Source of the DNA: Larix kaempferi
Taxonomy: Eukaryota > Streptophyta > Pinopsida > Pinales > Pinaceae
Length of the DNA stretch: 64,000 nucleotides
NCBI GenBank assembly: GCA_027924585.1
Contig: BSBM01000140.1
Coordinates: 4,480,001-4,544,000, forward strand
Direction of reading: 5' to 3'
The position numbers and the translations under genes were made by a program. Below the pieces are notes generated by a model. That model saw only the letters and a program-made list of their open reading frames with translations. It was not told the origin of the DNA and made no database searches. Shown in pieces: positions 12,808-24,244 of the stretch (the first letter of the stretch is position 1; each line of letters starts with the position of its first letter).

Positions 12808-12819
12808 GCTCTGATACCA
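12808..12819 (-). other. Primer binding site, tRNA-iMet type (copia-like element 1)
   Basis: The minus strand reads TGGTATCAGAGC directly after the right LTR. This is the standard plant copia primer site, complementary to the 3' end of initiator methionine tRNA. It fixes the element as minus-strand. Confidence 0.92.
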
Positions 12820-13425
12820 TGTTAAGATTTAATATGCTAAGACAGAAACTAGCAGCATTACATTCCATTTCACAATAATAACATATACAGGATCACTGAA
12901 GAAACAACAAGCATAACATAAACACAACAGACACACATTTATCCTGGGAAACCCTCATGGGGTAGAAAACCCAGTAAAGCTTCCTCAATATCGATGAACA
13001 ACAATATACAAAGATTCAAACCAAAGATATGATCTCCTCCTCCACCATAGCAGACCTCTCCGACACAAGTGCGCCTCTCTCTCAAGTGAGTGTGTGTGTC
13101 AAATGAGGAACACACCTCCTCTATTTATACACTACTCTGACATCTCTTTCACACAAGTACACGTAGGATCGTACTTAACCAATGGGTTAAATACCCCACT
13201 ACAACTGACTGGGATGACCCCTCTAGGGTGGTATAATAACCCTTTGACCCACACAACACATACAGGTCCCACCCCCACTAGGGAAGTCTAATAACCCGAG
13301 TTACCACATTTCGATGGAGGAATAAACATCTCCGGATATACAATAAGATCTTCACGAAGGAATGAAACATCTCCGGAATAATAATGTACAAAGATAATAT
13401 TATTTGAAGTTACAATATCTCAACA
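12820..13425 (-). repeat. 5' LTR of copia-like element 1 (606 bp)
   Basis: Same length as 6377-6982, about 94% identical by eye, TG...CA ends. It abuts the primer binding site, so it is the 5' LTR on the minus strand. Confidence 0.94.
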
Positions 13426-13430
13426 TAGCC
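13426..13430. repeat. Target site duplication TAGCC (right)
   Basis: Matches 6372-6376 exactly. The leader of Tat-like element 1 resumes here with cttcggttactgaatgg, which matches about 55683 in the complete element. Confidence 0.92.
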
Positions 13431-14430
13431 TTCGGTTACTGAATGGATTTCGGTATTCCACTCAGGCCTCCGGAACCAATCTGGTGACTTCAACCCTCCT
13501 AGGGCAGAGGCCCTCTGATAAACTGGTTGTGACCGTGCCAAAAAATACTAGGGGATTTTGGTTCCCTAATGGACAACAACTATGTCTCAAATGTAATAAC
13601 TGAGGGATGTTATTGGAACACCTATCCCCTGAATTCTACGTAACTACAAAATCCTTTTAAGTGCTCCCCAAGTGGGGTTAAAAGTTGGTTGAGTTTAAGG
13701 TAAATTTTAAGGCTCAGTTTAAACTATGTGGCAGAGTGGGTACAAGTGTGGTATTTAAACTGAAATTGAAATGTAAATGCTTGAAAAAACTATTAAAAAA
13801 TAATCGATCTTTGAAATAGGGAAGCAAATAACATGAATACTTCAAGAAATAAATGGATTTCTTTAAAAATTGCTTGGGCGAAATATCGAGCAAATAAACA
13901 GTAAAATATTGATCTAGATAAAATGCAAATAAATCTTTTTTTCAAATTCTGAAAATTTTGTAAAAAGAATTTTTTCAAGGAGCATTCTAAATAGTAAAAT
14001 ATTTATACGGCTGTAAAAATGTAGGAATTTTAATACTGTAAAATACGCTAAATGGGCAGAAAATACAGCAAAAAAATAATTTTCAAACAATTGGCCGAAT
14101 CGAAAAAACTTGCATCGCACGTTTCGGGACAACAGCCGTGATGTGCAGCGCGAGTTTCAGCCGCGAAGCCACGATGAGCCACGCGGAAAAAAGCCGCAAA
14201 GTCGCGATGAGCTGCGTGTCTGTCAGGAAAAAAACCATGAGGCGAAAGCCGAAAATGGATGGTGAAAAATGAACCCAAAAATGAAAATTTCGGGCTATTA
14301 ATGGCAATAGAAGGGGCCAAGATCTAGAACAGCAATGGATCTACTATCTAGGAGGGAAGATCTATGAATTAAACTAATTAAAACTAACAAAAACTAAGAT
14401 CTAAAGCAAAAAACTGAGATCTAAAAATTC
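13431..14430 (-). other. Leader of Tat-like element 1, part next to the LTR
   Basis: Aligns with about 55690-56946 of the complete element. It contains no convincing protein. A degraded GC-rich tract (about 14110-14225) corresponds to the CGCGAT-rich array at 56475-56765. In the older copy many CG pairs have become CA or TG, the expected outcome of decay of methylated cytosines. Confidence 0.75.
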
Positions 14431-14449
14431 GAACCCAGCGGAGTCGCCA
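14431..14449 (-). other. Primer binding site of Tat-like element 1
   Basis: The minus strand reads TGGCGACTCCGCTGGGTTC, five bases inside the LTR. The first 13 bases match the primer site of the complete element at 56951-56963. The cognate tRNA is not certain from sequence alone; tRNA-Arg is my guess from the use of similar sites in Tat/Ogre elements. Confidence 0.75.
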
Positions 14450-14454
14450 AAAAT

Positions 14455-15179
14455 TGTTGGCTTGGTTTTGCAACCAAGCTTAGTGCAATGGGCACCTATC
14501 AACAAGTGATAGCAGTCTCAATAGAAATAAATAACAAACTACTTTAAACTACATTAATGATGGATCTATGTGAAATAGATAAGCAAACAATGGAAGCACT
14601 ATTGAAAGCAAAACAATTGACAATATGTAAAAAATGATTTTGTATTAAGAATAGGGGCAAGCAAGTGCTTGCAATGGTGATACCTCCACGTGGTGAAGAT
14701 TGTTGAGTAACTTCCAAGGTGAGTAGCTCCAAGCTCCAAAGGTCCCTTCTCCAAGATAGCTATAATAGTCAAAAGCTCATGGGAGATTTTGACAGCATGA
14801 GGATAGGATGATGGATGGATGGAAAGTGAGGAACCCCTACCACCTTTTTATAGTTTTTTGTAGTGGGGAATACCATTATGGTTTTGAGGGAACCAATGGT
14901 ATTGACCAACATGGTTTAGGTAGCTTTTCCCTCCTTTTTCCTTTTTTGAATATTTTGGATATTTTTTATTCCCTTTTTAATATTTTTGGGAATTTTGGAC
15001 CCCTTTTTAGGGTTTTTTATGCTTTTTGAGGAAAAATATTCATTTTGAGTGGAAAAAGGGGTGTATTAAGGTGTTTTAGTTACATTTTGATGGCTTTAGA
15101 GACTCAAATGGTGAAAACGTGGACAAATGGATCATGTGAATAAGGAAATGAGCTAGTGAGCATTTTTTGGGTGTTAATA
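14455..15179 (-). repeat. 5' LTR of Tat-like element 1 (about 725 bp)
   Basis: Starts TGTTGGCTTGGTTTTGC and is alignable along its length with the 724-bp LTRs at 42087 and 56969, but diverged. The outer end reads GTGTTAATA where the intact LTRs end TGTTAACA. A TATA motif on the minus strand (TATAAAAAGG at 14843-14852) is conserved with the other LTRs. Confidence 0.88.
14843..14852 (-). promoter_or_regulatory. LTR TATA box (element 1)
   Basis: TATAAAAAGG on the minus strand, at the same place in all three LTRs of this family (also 42475-42484 and 57357-57366). It is the likely core promoter for the genomic RNA. Confidence 0.6.
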
Positions 15180-16269
15180 ACTTGTCAATTCAATCTCAAC
15201 AGTTATGAATATTTTTGAAATGTTTTTTTTCAAATTGTTAGGTATTTTTTATGTTTCTAAAATTTCCTCTATATGGGTTCTTGGTTTATCTCGGTTAGAT
15301 ATTGCTCATTAAAATCCGTAGACAGGAATAGTGCAAATTTTTTCTCTTTTTATGTCCTAATACCTTTCAAACACCTTGAGACCCAAATCAGAAGCATTTG
15401 GAGCCATTTGGAAGCATTCAAGTTATTAATAGTCAAACATGAACAATATAATTATGGAGCTAATATCAAATGGGTTGTTTAAAAAAATAACACAACCTTA
15501 GATGTTATTTCTACGACATGTGATCTCTCCTTCTTTTCCTAATTTGATGTTTCATCTCAATGCCATCAATGCCATCTTGGAAGATTGATCTTGTTGTTTA
15601 GACTTATCTTATCTCTTATGGTCATCTGTCCCTCTTCTTCATCGACTTCTTCCCATGTTACACTAGATCTTCTACAAACCCATCTACAAACAATGTCTAC
15701 AATTGGTATTATTCATCAAACAAGTGATTTCTTCATATTGTTAGCATCTTTGTTTTATGTTTTTTAAATTTATTCTATATGGATTCTTGGGTTATTAATG
15801 TTTATAGAGAGGAACAATCCAAATATTGTCACTATTCTAAGGTCTCTACATAAGGTCTCTCATTCCAAGGGCAGAGGTGGAAAAGGTGCTAAAAAATTGG
15901 ACGACTCACACCAAAAGTTGCAAACGTGTAGCAACGTGGAAGACCCACACAGATAATCGATGGTGGAAATGGGTTCCCGCACTAAAAAGTGCACGATGCT
16001 TAAACTTGGAAAAGGTAGAGAAAGCGTTGGTGGATTCCTCTATGAAAAGCGGTTAAATTTAAACCACTCATCGCAAGTTCGGAAACCACTGAACCATATG
16101 TTCTATAAAAGGTTTGTTCGAAGTTTTAAAAAATGTTTTTGTCGCTTATGACCTGGAGGAAAAGAACGGTCCATGTGAAACACGTCGTTGTCTTCGTCAA
16201 CTGGAATAGTACCCAAGAAGTTCACTTCACATTTCATAGGTAGCTCGAAACCCTCATTGTTTATATTTT
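15180..16269. other. No recognised gene
   Basis: AT-rich sequence beyond the LTR of element 1. Short open frames do not resemble known proteins. From about 15830 base composition becomes more gene-like, leading into the remnant that starts at 16279. Confidence 0.5.
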
Positions 16270-16278
16270 GTGTCCCAA

Positions 16279-17590
16279 ATGGCGAAAACCCAAGACCTTC
16301 TTCCCTTCAATGAATGTTCAAATGAAAACAAGAAGCTTGTATTTGACCCTGTTTTCGACCATGTTTTGTCTGTGTGTAGTATTTCGCAGTCTAAGGAGAA
16401 ATTAATGGAGTTTAAGTCACAGGGAAAGGATGTATTTAATTTTTTTGGTTCTTTTCTGTACTATTTTTGTGTCGAACAAACCCTACACTTCCCTGACTTT
16501 GTTTGTTGGTGTGCGGTGAATTATTCGTAGGGAAAAAGGGTAATCATTAATGTAAAAATGACCAAAATTCTATACCTAGTAAATGCGCAGACTATCTGTG
16601 AGGTTCTAAGTTTACCTGAAACATTTCCCAAAAGCCCTGAGTCATTTAACGAAGAAAATTTGGCAAATTTTATAGAAATAACGGTCCTGCAGAAAAAGAC
16701 AATTTTTATTACAAGTCTTGAAAGATGGTCAATCGCATGAAAACCTATCGTTCCCATTGAGTATTGATGTCTTTCAGTGAGATACCCAATTAGTTTTGTC
16801 CTTTTTGAGGCAAATTTTAGGTCTAGATAGTGATAAGTCAAATCACGGAAGTTATGTTAGGTTTCCTTCTCCAAGTAATTTCACCAGAGTCACAGTCGAT
16901 TTTGGTGTGTTGTTTTAATTTTGATAAATTCCTAGCTGAAGCGATTCATGTCCATTTGGTGAATTTCAACCAGTTGAACCATTTTAGGTATCAGTCATAT
17001 TGTTCAAACATTTCGAAATCCATGTTTCTTGGTACCATCTTTTCTCATGACCTTAATAAATAGGTCAATATGTTTGAGTTCACCCATAAAATCATGGCAG
17101 AAATTTACAGAATTATTTCTACTATTGAAATGCCCTGAGTGTTAGAAGAAAAAGAAACTTTGCATCCTACACCAGAAAGCCAAACAGGTGATTGGTTCTT
17201 GTATAGAGAACATACTATAATTAGGGTGTATGGTTTTACTAGAGCACCATATCTATTGCCAGCCTTTTTAACTGCTAGGGTTTTTTCCTTGGAATTTATT
17301 AGACAAAGGTTGCATTAAGAAGAAAATTTATGTGCTTTCAAAAAAGCATCGGATGTGAAATCCCCCCTTAAAGTTGGTCCATTCATCCTTAAGAATAAGG
17401 CATCCCTCTCTGTAGTAGAAAAATTACTGAATATTATGGATTTCTAGGAGGCTGAAAGGATTAATTATGATCCTCATCAAATTATATCGCAAAGGAGACA
17501 TCTAAATGGAAAAAATGCTTTTGATCATCAAACAGTAGAAGGATTGAAATACATGGCAAATTTATTCAAATTTGAACAAGATAATAGGGG
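16279..17590 (+). pseudogene. Decayed ORF, possibly a plant transposon-associated protein
   Basis: A series of plus-strand frames separated by single stops reads as one protein. It starts MAKTQDLLPFNECSNENKKL at 16279, continues with FFGSFLYYFCVEQTLHFP and MTKILYLVNAQTICEVLSLP at 16558, and resumes at about 17070 with KIMAEIYRIISTIEMP and HTIIRVYGFTRAPYLLPAFL. It ends near FDHQTVEGLKYMANLFKFEQ at about 17570. The pattern of an ICEVLSLP-like motif followed by an acidic segment faintly recalls the putative plant transposon protein family found in retroelement ORFs, but I cannot identify it firmly. Several stops (16528, 16738, 17142, 17312, 17444) show that it is dead. Confidence 0.45.
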
Positions 17591-18011
17591 TTGGATCAGA
17601 GAGATTTCTTTGAAATTTCTTTTTTTAGTGATGATTTCGAAGAATGTTTTGTATAAATTTTGATTTTACAGAGTAATAGGGGTTGGATCTCAGAGAAAAA
17701 AATATAGTGACGTAATATTTTTTGAAGACTTTAATGAATAACATAAGTGAAAGTATATCCGAAATAAAGATTCATATTTTTTAATTTCTTCAGTCTTTTA
17801 ATTTCTCTTTTGTGGATGTATTTCGTGTTACACCATCTTATCGCTTTGTCTCATAGTTGACTGTAATACCTAAGTCAAAATTCATTTTATATGCTCCGAT
17901 CCACACATTTAAATATTGTCAATGTCCTTTCTTCCAAATTAATGCAGAATTCATCCTAGAATGGAGATTGGCTAAGTTATAACAGATAAACAATATTTAT
18001 CTCGACTTCTG

Positions 18012-18870
18012 ACCTCCGACAAGAAGGATCGACCGCACCTTCATTTATTATAAAATTGCGAACAACTATATCCAATCATTCACCTGTATCCAGAATGGTG
18101 AAAACTAGAAGAATCGACTGACCCTTCTTGCAGCCTAGAACTATTTTGAATAGAACACTCAGCAAAAGAAATGTCGGGCAACACTTCATTTACGAGTGAA
18201 TTGTAAAAATATTCAACCCGCCTAGGATGGGACAACAATTCCAGACTTCTGACTTCTGCAATGAAATTATAGTTGGGATCAATATATTGGCTAAATTATA
18301 ACATATCAACAAAATCTGTCCCAACATCTGACAAGAAGAAACGGCCGCCCCTTCGTTTAGTAGAGAACTATAGAAACCTATAGGTTACAATTCATTTGTA
18401 TCTAGAATGGTGAACACAAGAACGATTGAACGACCCTTCTTGCATCCTAGAACTATTTTGAACAGAATAGTCGGCACAAGAAAGGCCAGCCGATCCTTCT
18501 TGCACCCCACATGAGTATTGCATTGCCTTTACCGAAGATGCAAATATGTTGCGGATTGCAAATACCTAGATTTCTTAAAACATTCCATCAATACTGTTAT
18601 CCCACAACCCCGGAATGCAGATGGCAGGACAGGACAACAATTCTTCACTCCCTACATCCGTTGTAAATAATGGGGAACGGATATTGGATACAAGAAGGAT
18701 CAGCTGCCAGTTTGTTTACAATAAAATTATGAACACCTATATCCAAGAGTTCACCTATATCCAGAATGTTGAAGGCCCGAAATATTGGCCGGCCCTTCTT
18801 CCAGTCTAGAACTATTTTGAAAAGAATACTTGGTAGAAGAAGGGACGAACGCCCCTTCATTGCATGGAAA
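18012..18870. repeat. Palindrome cluster 1 (GGGTCGGCCGACCC family)
   Basis: Nine diverged copies of an about 20-bp palindrome occur near 18018, 18112, 18167, 18335, 18420, 18477, 18691, 18778 and 18836. The fixed flanking words are gtgaacacaagaaggat, cagcctagaactattttga and tatccagaatggtg. The order repeats as a three-palindrome cassette of about 180-270 bp. The cluster spans the start of the duplicated unit at 18347. Confidence 0.75.
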
Positions 18871-19744
18871 TTTTTAGCAAGGGCAAGGTAGCCATTTAGT
18901 TACTATCAAAATGATTTGGGCTGGTGGGAAAGAAGAGATAAGAAACAATCCAATCAATACTCTTTAATAATTTTTATTTGTTATCTCTATATGATTTGTA
19001 GAGTTTGTTGTCCAATAATTGTCCAAGCTTAATTAAGGTTTCCATCTATTCAATGCAGCTAAATTCCATTCTTAATATCATAAATATTTTCAAATTATCG
19101 GGTGGCTTGCAAATACTTTTGTCCAATTTTAAGGCTTAGCTCATTTGATCTTGTGGAGGAAGAACATACCTATGGAAGTGGGAAATTTTCTTTCAATATT
19201 CATGGGAGCAAGATTAAACCCCTAGATTAATTTTTCTTATATTATATCAAAGATTCAAAATGATTATAACTTTGTTCCATATGTGTAATGTGACATTCCA
19301 TTGTAGCTCTCTTACCTGATTGTTTGAATTTTTCTTTGAGCTAGTTGTTTAGTTACTGCATCAATTTTGTTGGACTTGCTCCCAGGTAGAATGTGCATTC
19401 ACCAAGGTGCTAGAGTCTATTTGATTCTATCTAAATTAACTTGCCCCCTGGACCTCGACCAAGGGAGGAAGGGGGCAACTGAATAAAATAGTACTCAGAT
19501 CCCTGTGCATTCCATTTTTTATATTATCTATCATTTCCTATCATTATTGCACCTCTAGGGATAAAGGAATTTCTCTGAGTCCTCCATCTTGCATGATCGA
19601 TCTAGTACCATTGATCTCCTTCCATGCTTAGCCCCGTGGCCTTCCACAGTCTTCAATCTCTCAAATGTTTCCTTCCTCTCACCTTGGATCTACGTAGTTA
19701 TTATCAACTATCGATATGGCCCCTGTCTGCATCCTGACTCCTGA

Positions 19745-20420
19745 CATCTGGCAAGAAGGATCGGCCGCCCCTTCCTTTAGTAGAGAATTGTGAATTCACC
19801 TGTATCCAGAATGGTGAATAGAAGAAGGATTGACTGACCCTTCTTGTTGTATTGAACTATTACGAAATAAGTCTTAGGTACAAGAATTTTCGGCCTAGCC
19901 TTCATTTATGAGGGAATTGTAAAATTATTCGACCTCCGAAAGCGAGGGTGTCAATTCATGTATATGAAGGATGGTGAACACTGGAAGAAGACTGAGATAA
20001 GGGTTGGCCAACCTTTCGGCATCACCTTGTAAACAGGTTGAAGTCGAACTTGAAGCGAATATGGGGGTTGCATAATCAATATTCTCTTAACCATGGCGAT
20101 GCACAGATGTCATTACCATCTTCGCATAACATTCTATTTAACATCAACTAGAACACCAGATGACTTCGCACTTAGAAGCTATCGTAGTATACAGAACTAC
20201 ACTGAATCTCTAATGTATTCACCATTTTGCTACGAATTCATCAAATTGTGTGCTTCTTCTTCACAATCACACACTTTTATTCCAATTAATCAATGTGCAA
20301 TTACCATTCACATACATATAAATTAAGCACAAAAACTCACATAAACTCGAATAAAAAACATGTGATAAACTCATACACATAAACAAGAAGGATCAGCCGC
20401 CCCTTCTATGATGGTCGCTC
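19745..20420. repeat. Palindrome cluster 2
   Basis: Four copies near 19754, 19818, 19886 and 20385, with the same flanking words (caagaaggatcggccgcccc, tatccagaatggtga). They lie upstream of the gene remnant at 20655. The equivalent cluster in unit B is at about 24250-24910. Confidence 0.7.
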
Positions 20421-20452
20421 CTTCTATGATCGAGCCTTATCCCAAACGACTC

Positions 20453-20460
20453 TATAAAAT
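20453..20460 (+). promoter_or_regulatory. Possible TATA box of gene remnant A
   Basis: TATAAAAT lies about 200 bp upstream of the ATG at 20655 and is identical in unit B at 24953-24960. Transcription has not been shown. Confidence 0.35.
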
Positions 20461-20654
20461 GTGCATTCTATCTCTCATGGATAATGCTAGCATATTTGAT
20501 CTTAATCAATCAATTGATTTTGAAAATGAGGGGTCGTTCCCTAACCATCGATGATTAGCATGAACATTTGAAAGTATACATCTAATATTAAAACACTAAT
20601 TTATAATTATAGACATTGTATGCATTCTTATATTGACTCTTTTGAAGATAAAGC

Positions 20655-22840
20655 ATGGCTAATTTGTTGAGCCTCAGTAACTACCAGGAAATCCCTTGCT
20701 TTGAACTAACAAAAGATCACTACCTTCCACCATTCACAAAATGGATGGTATGTTGAGATGGAAGAACCAGATAATTTGTACCCAAATATATATCTATTCT
20801 ACTTGAATTTCGAGGGAATCCCGATTAGAGCTAGGATATTGACATATGTGGAACCCGTTGATTCTGACAAAAACTTCCGTGTTCAACATGAAGCGATCAT
20901 TGGTGAAAAGTATGGCCTTATACAGTGTGATCTTATGGTTTCTGATTATCGTTTAGATCTAATGAAAAATGGTCCTGATCTAGATCCGATTTCCTGTGCG
21001 AAGCAAGGGAGGGTTTTTCCCTCCTATGTTTTGTCTAATCGTTCCGGAATTGATACATCAACATCCTTGAAGAAATGAATTTTGTCAGCATGGAGTAAAA
21101 GAATGTTGGCTAGGAAAACTTCCTCTGTATTACATTATATGAATATTAATAAGGGACCGATAACAGGATTCCATGAAACGATTCTCCAATATATTGTAAA
21201 AGATGTGGGGAAATATACCTTGAAACAACTCAAAGGAAGTCCTTCTAAAGCAATGCTGCGGAAAGCGACTAACAACTTCGAAACTTCAAAAGAAGTTCAA
21301 CAATATCAGATCAAACATGTTTTGTTCGATGAGAATGTTTTTTCCATTGATGTAACAAGATGTGTTGTTGCACCTCCACACTTACAATATCGAAAGGTTG
21401 ATGAGGAGGTGGTGCAAACGATGGTGGTATCACTTGTCCATACATTTACAACAACATTGAGATATGCTATTCTATTTCCTTTCAATAAGGAGACGAGATT
21501 GCCCTTTCTTCCTGAAAATGAAAAAGAAATTGATCTTCCATCAGTAAATTTTTATATATTGGATGGAAGCATACTATTTATGTGGAGAAATAAATCATTG
21601 AAGATGATCAATATAAACAACTCCATAAAAGGTATTGGCATCCAACATCTCGTCTTCCACATAGAGATGTTCCTCAGGACATCATCAACAAATTATGCAA
21701 ACATCAAAATTTGTCAAACAAGCAATTTGCAAACACTACATTCATTTCTTCAGTTGAAAAATCAAGGGATAGATGGTTATTGTGCAGTTCTCCATCCCGC
21801 CTGGGAAAGGGAAATGCTTCTAGTGATGCTTGGAGGTATAGAATTTTCTTTCTTATCAATCAAATTCTTTAGATTGTTGATTGTGTTATGAAATTAGGAA
21901 ATTGACTGGAATATTGAATTTTATATGTTTGCAGTCTTTCCAAACTCAATGTATGGATATCTTTCTTGTTAACTAAAGGGAAAGCATTAAACACAAGCTA
22001 ACTCTTGTTTTGACATCGGAATCACTGTGGAGCGAATGGTAGTCTGTTTTCAAGCTTTACAAAAGTGGCACCTTGGATTGCATGCCGAAGAGCATCGCTC
22101 AGGATGATTTTTCGCTAAATAAAATAAAGATTTATGGCTCTAATTGTTTCAGACCATTGCGTGATCTTGATGAAGATATATTGACCGTTGTGGAATACAA
22201 TATAATCAATGGATCAGTTTGGTTGAGCACATCAGTCGATAAAAAATTTTGCACATAAACTTTAAGTCAATATTGCGAACGAATAAAGGACTAGAGGTCA
22301 ACCAAGAAGTCAATCGTTGAATATTTAAAAGTTAATGATGTTCAAATTGAACGATCACAGAATGTCATTGACCATAACATCATTGAAATATATAAAATTG
22401 CACCAAACCATCTCAAGCAACTGTGAAGTATTTTATGCTCTGGAAAGAAACCAAAATCTCCGAGTAAAAAGAGAAAGAACGAATCTGAAGTGGATATTGG
22501 TACCAAAATACCAACTGATGCTCAGAAAATATTGAATTTATATATCAATAAAGAGAGGATGTCAATTGGAGAACTCTTGTATGATTTCTAAAACTTTCAC
22601 AGCTTGGAGCAAGAAATCAAAAAAACATGCTATCAAAAAAACATGTTACGGCGAATCCTACAATGGGAGTATATACAGAATTCTTTGAGGACATGTTTAT
22701 AGGATTCTCTATTACACAATGTTGGAACATTGGAAATGATGAGGATATTTTATCTACCTCTGAAATTGATATGGATTGGAAAGACGAGGGCCTACCGATG
22801 GTTAATTTACCTCGGCCCAATGTTAACATCGCTAGTGCGA
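20655..22840 (+). pseudogene. Gene remnant A with a ParB/sulfiredoxin-like segment, truncated
   Basis: Starts MANLLSLSNYQEIPCFEL at 20655, loses frame near 20740, then runs in the 20758 frame (MEEPDNLYPNIYLFYLNFEG) to a stop at 21076 and on from 21082. Around 21320-21600 it reads ENVFSIDVTRCVVAPPHLQY, VDEEVVQTMVVSLV and FYILDG. This pattern of strand, hydrophobic/acidic helix and ILDGxH recalls ParB-like and sulfiredoxin-like folds, though the KH of the motif is frameshifted here. A later exon (acceptor near 21934) leads to the LDCMPKSIAQDDFSLNKIKI segment and a Lys-rich PKSPSKKRKNE segment. The gene ends at the duplication junction. Compared with unit B it has a 24-bp in-frame deletion near 21190 and a stop at 21076 that B lacks. 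The function is unknown; the fold suggestion is inference. Confidence 0.5.
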
Positions 22841-22844
22841 GGAG

Positions 22845-23365
22845 CCACCCCTTCATTTAGTAGAGAACTGTAGACACCTACAGGATACAATTCACCTGTA
22901 TCGAGAATGGTGAACACAAGAAGGATTGAATGACCCTTCTTGCAGCCTAGAACTATTTTGAACAGAATACTCGGCACAAGAAAGGTCGGCCGACCCTTCT
23001 TGCACCCCACATGAGTATTGCATTTCCTTTACCGAATATGCAAATATGTTGCGGATTGCGGATACCTAGATTTGTTAAAACATTCTATCAATAATGCTAT
23101 CCCACAACCTCGGAATGCAGATTGCGCGATAGGACAACAATTCCCGACTCCCTACATCCATTGTAAATAGTGGGGAATAGAGATTGGCTACAAGAAGGAT
23201 TGGTCGGCCCTTTGTTTAGTATAAAATTATGAACACCTATATCCAGGAGTTGACCTGTATCCGGAATTTTGAAGGCAAGAAAGATTGGCTGGCCCTTCTT
23301 GTAGTCTAGAACTGTTTTGAAAAGAATACTTCGTAGAAGAAGGGACGACCGCCCCTTAATTGCAT
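22845..23365. repeat. Palindrome cluster 3
   Basis: Six copies near 22846, 22917, 22977, 23193, 23280 and 23336. This is the counterpart of the 18330-18870 part of cluster 1. The copy near 22977 (aggtcggccgaccctt) is one of the best preserved. Confidence 0.75.
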
Positions 23366-24244
23366 GGAAATTTTTAACAAAGGCAAGGTAGCCATTTAGT
23401 TACTGTCAAAATGATTTGGGCTGGTGGGAAAGAAGAGATAAGAAACAATCCAATCAATACTTTTTAATACTTTTTATTTGTTATCTCTGTATGATTTGTA
23501 GAGCTTGTTGTCCAATAATTTTCCAAGCTTAATTAAGGTTGCCATCTATTCAATGCAGCTAAATTCCATTCTTAATACCATAAATATTTTCAAATCGTTG
23601 GGTGGCTTGAAAATACTTTTGTCCAATTTTAAGGCTTAGCTCATTTGATCTCATGGAGGAAGAACATACCTATGGAAGTGGAAAATTTTCTTGCAATATG
23701 CATGGGAGCAAGATTAAACCCCTAGATTAATTTTTCTTATATTATATCAAAGATTCAAAATGATTATAACTTTGTTCCATATGTGTAATGTGACATTCCA
23801 TTGTAGCTCCCTTACCTGATTCTTTGAATTTTTCTTTGAGCTAGTTGTTTAGTTACTGCATCAATTTTGTTGGACTTGCTCCCAGATCGAATGTGCATTC
23901 ACCAAGGTGCTAGAGTCTATTTGAGTCTATCTAAATTAACTTTCCCCCTTGACCTCAACCAAGGGAGGAAGGGGGCAACCGAATAAAACAGTACTTAATT
24001 CCCCGTGCATTCCATTTTTTATATTATCTATCCTTTCCTATATTTATTGCACCTCTAGGGATAAAGGAATTTCTCTGAGTCGTACATCTTGCATGATCGA
24101 TCTGGTACCATTGATCTCCTTCCATGCTTTGCCCCACGGTCTTCCGCAATCTTCAATCTCTCAAATCCTACCTTCCTCTCACCTTGGATCTGCGTAGTTA
24201 TTATCAACTATCGATTTGGCCCCTGTCCGCATCCCGACTCCGGA

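Larger units (their letters stand above)
6377..13425 (-). mobile_element. Ty1/copia-like LTR retrotransposon 1, coding region largely lost
   Basis: A 7,049-bp element with two 606-bp direct LTRs (TG...CA), TAGCC duplications, a tRNA-iMet-type primer site beside the right LTR and a polypurine tract beside the left one, so it is transcribed on the minus strand. The only recognisable protein is a decayed copia RT/RNase H tract at 9199-9900. Most of the 5.8-kb interior is non-coding: tandem arrays downstream of the RNase H remnant and a long AT-rich region upstream of RT. The LTRs differ at about 34 of 606 positions by eye (5.6%). It sits in the leader of Tat-like element 1, so it is younger than that element. 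Confidence 0.93.
1..15179 (-). mobile_element. Tat-like Ty3/gypsy element 1, cut by the window edge and interrupted by a copia-like element
   Basis: Minus-strand LTR retrotransposon. From the right it reads 5' LTR (14455-15179), primer site (14431-14449), leader (13431-14430 continuing at 5849-6376), gag, protease, RT, RNase H and the start of integrase, where the window begins. Positions 1-6376 align in order with about 49207-55690 of the complete element further right, which gives the order and family. The leader is split by a copia-like element at 6377-13425; the 5 bp TAGCC lie on both sides of it. The coding part has many stops and frameshifts, so this copy is inactive. Its 3' end lies outside the window, so age and target site duplication cannot be read. 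Confidence 0.93.
18347..22846 (+). repeat. Tandem duplication, unit A (4.5 kb)
   Basis: Unit A aligns with 22847-27580 at an offset of about 4,500 bp over most of its length; short stretches compared by eye are about 93-98% identical. The junction lies at the shared word gccnccccttcrtttagtag: the 3' end of the gene remnant in unit A (agtgcgaggagcca) runs directly into sequence that matches the start of unit A. Unit A lacks about 230 bp present in unit B at about 27085-27320, and the lost piece is bounded by short similar words. Confidence 0.9.

Noticed and set aside
12808-12819. tRNA gene at the primer sites
   Set aside because: Only the 3'-end complement of initiator tRNA is present, as expected of a retrotransposon primer site; no cloverleaf can be drawn.
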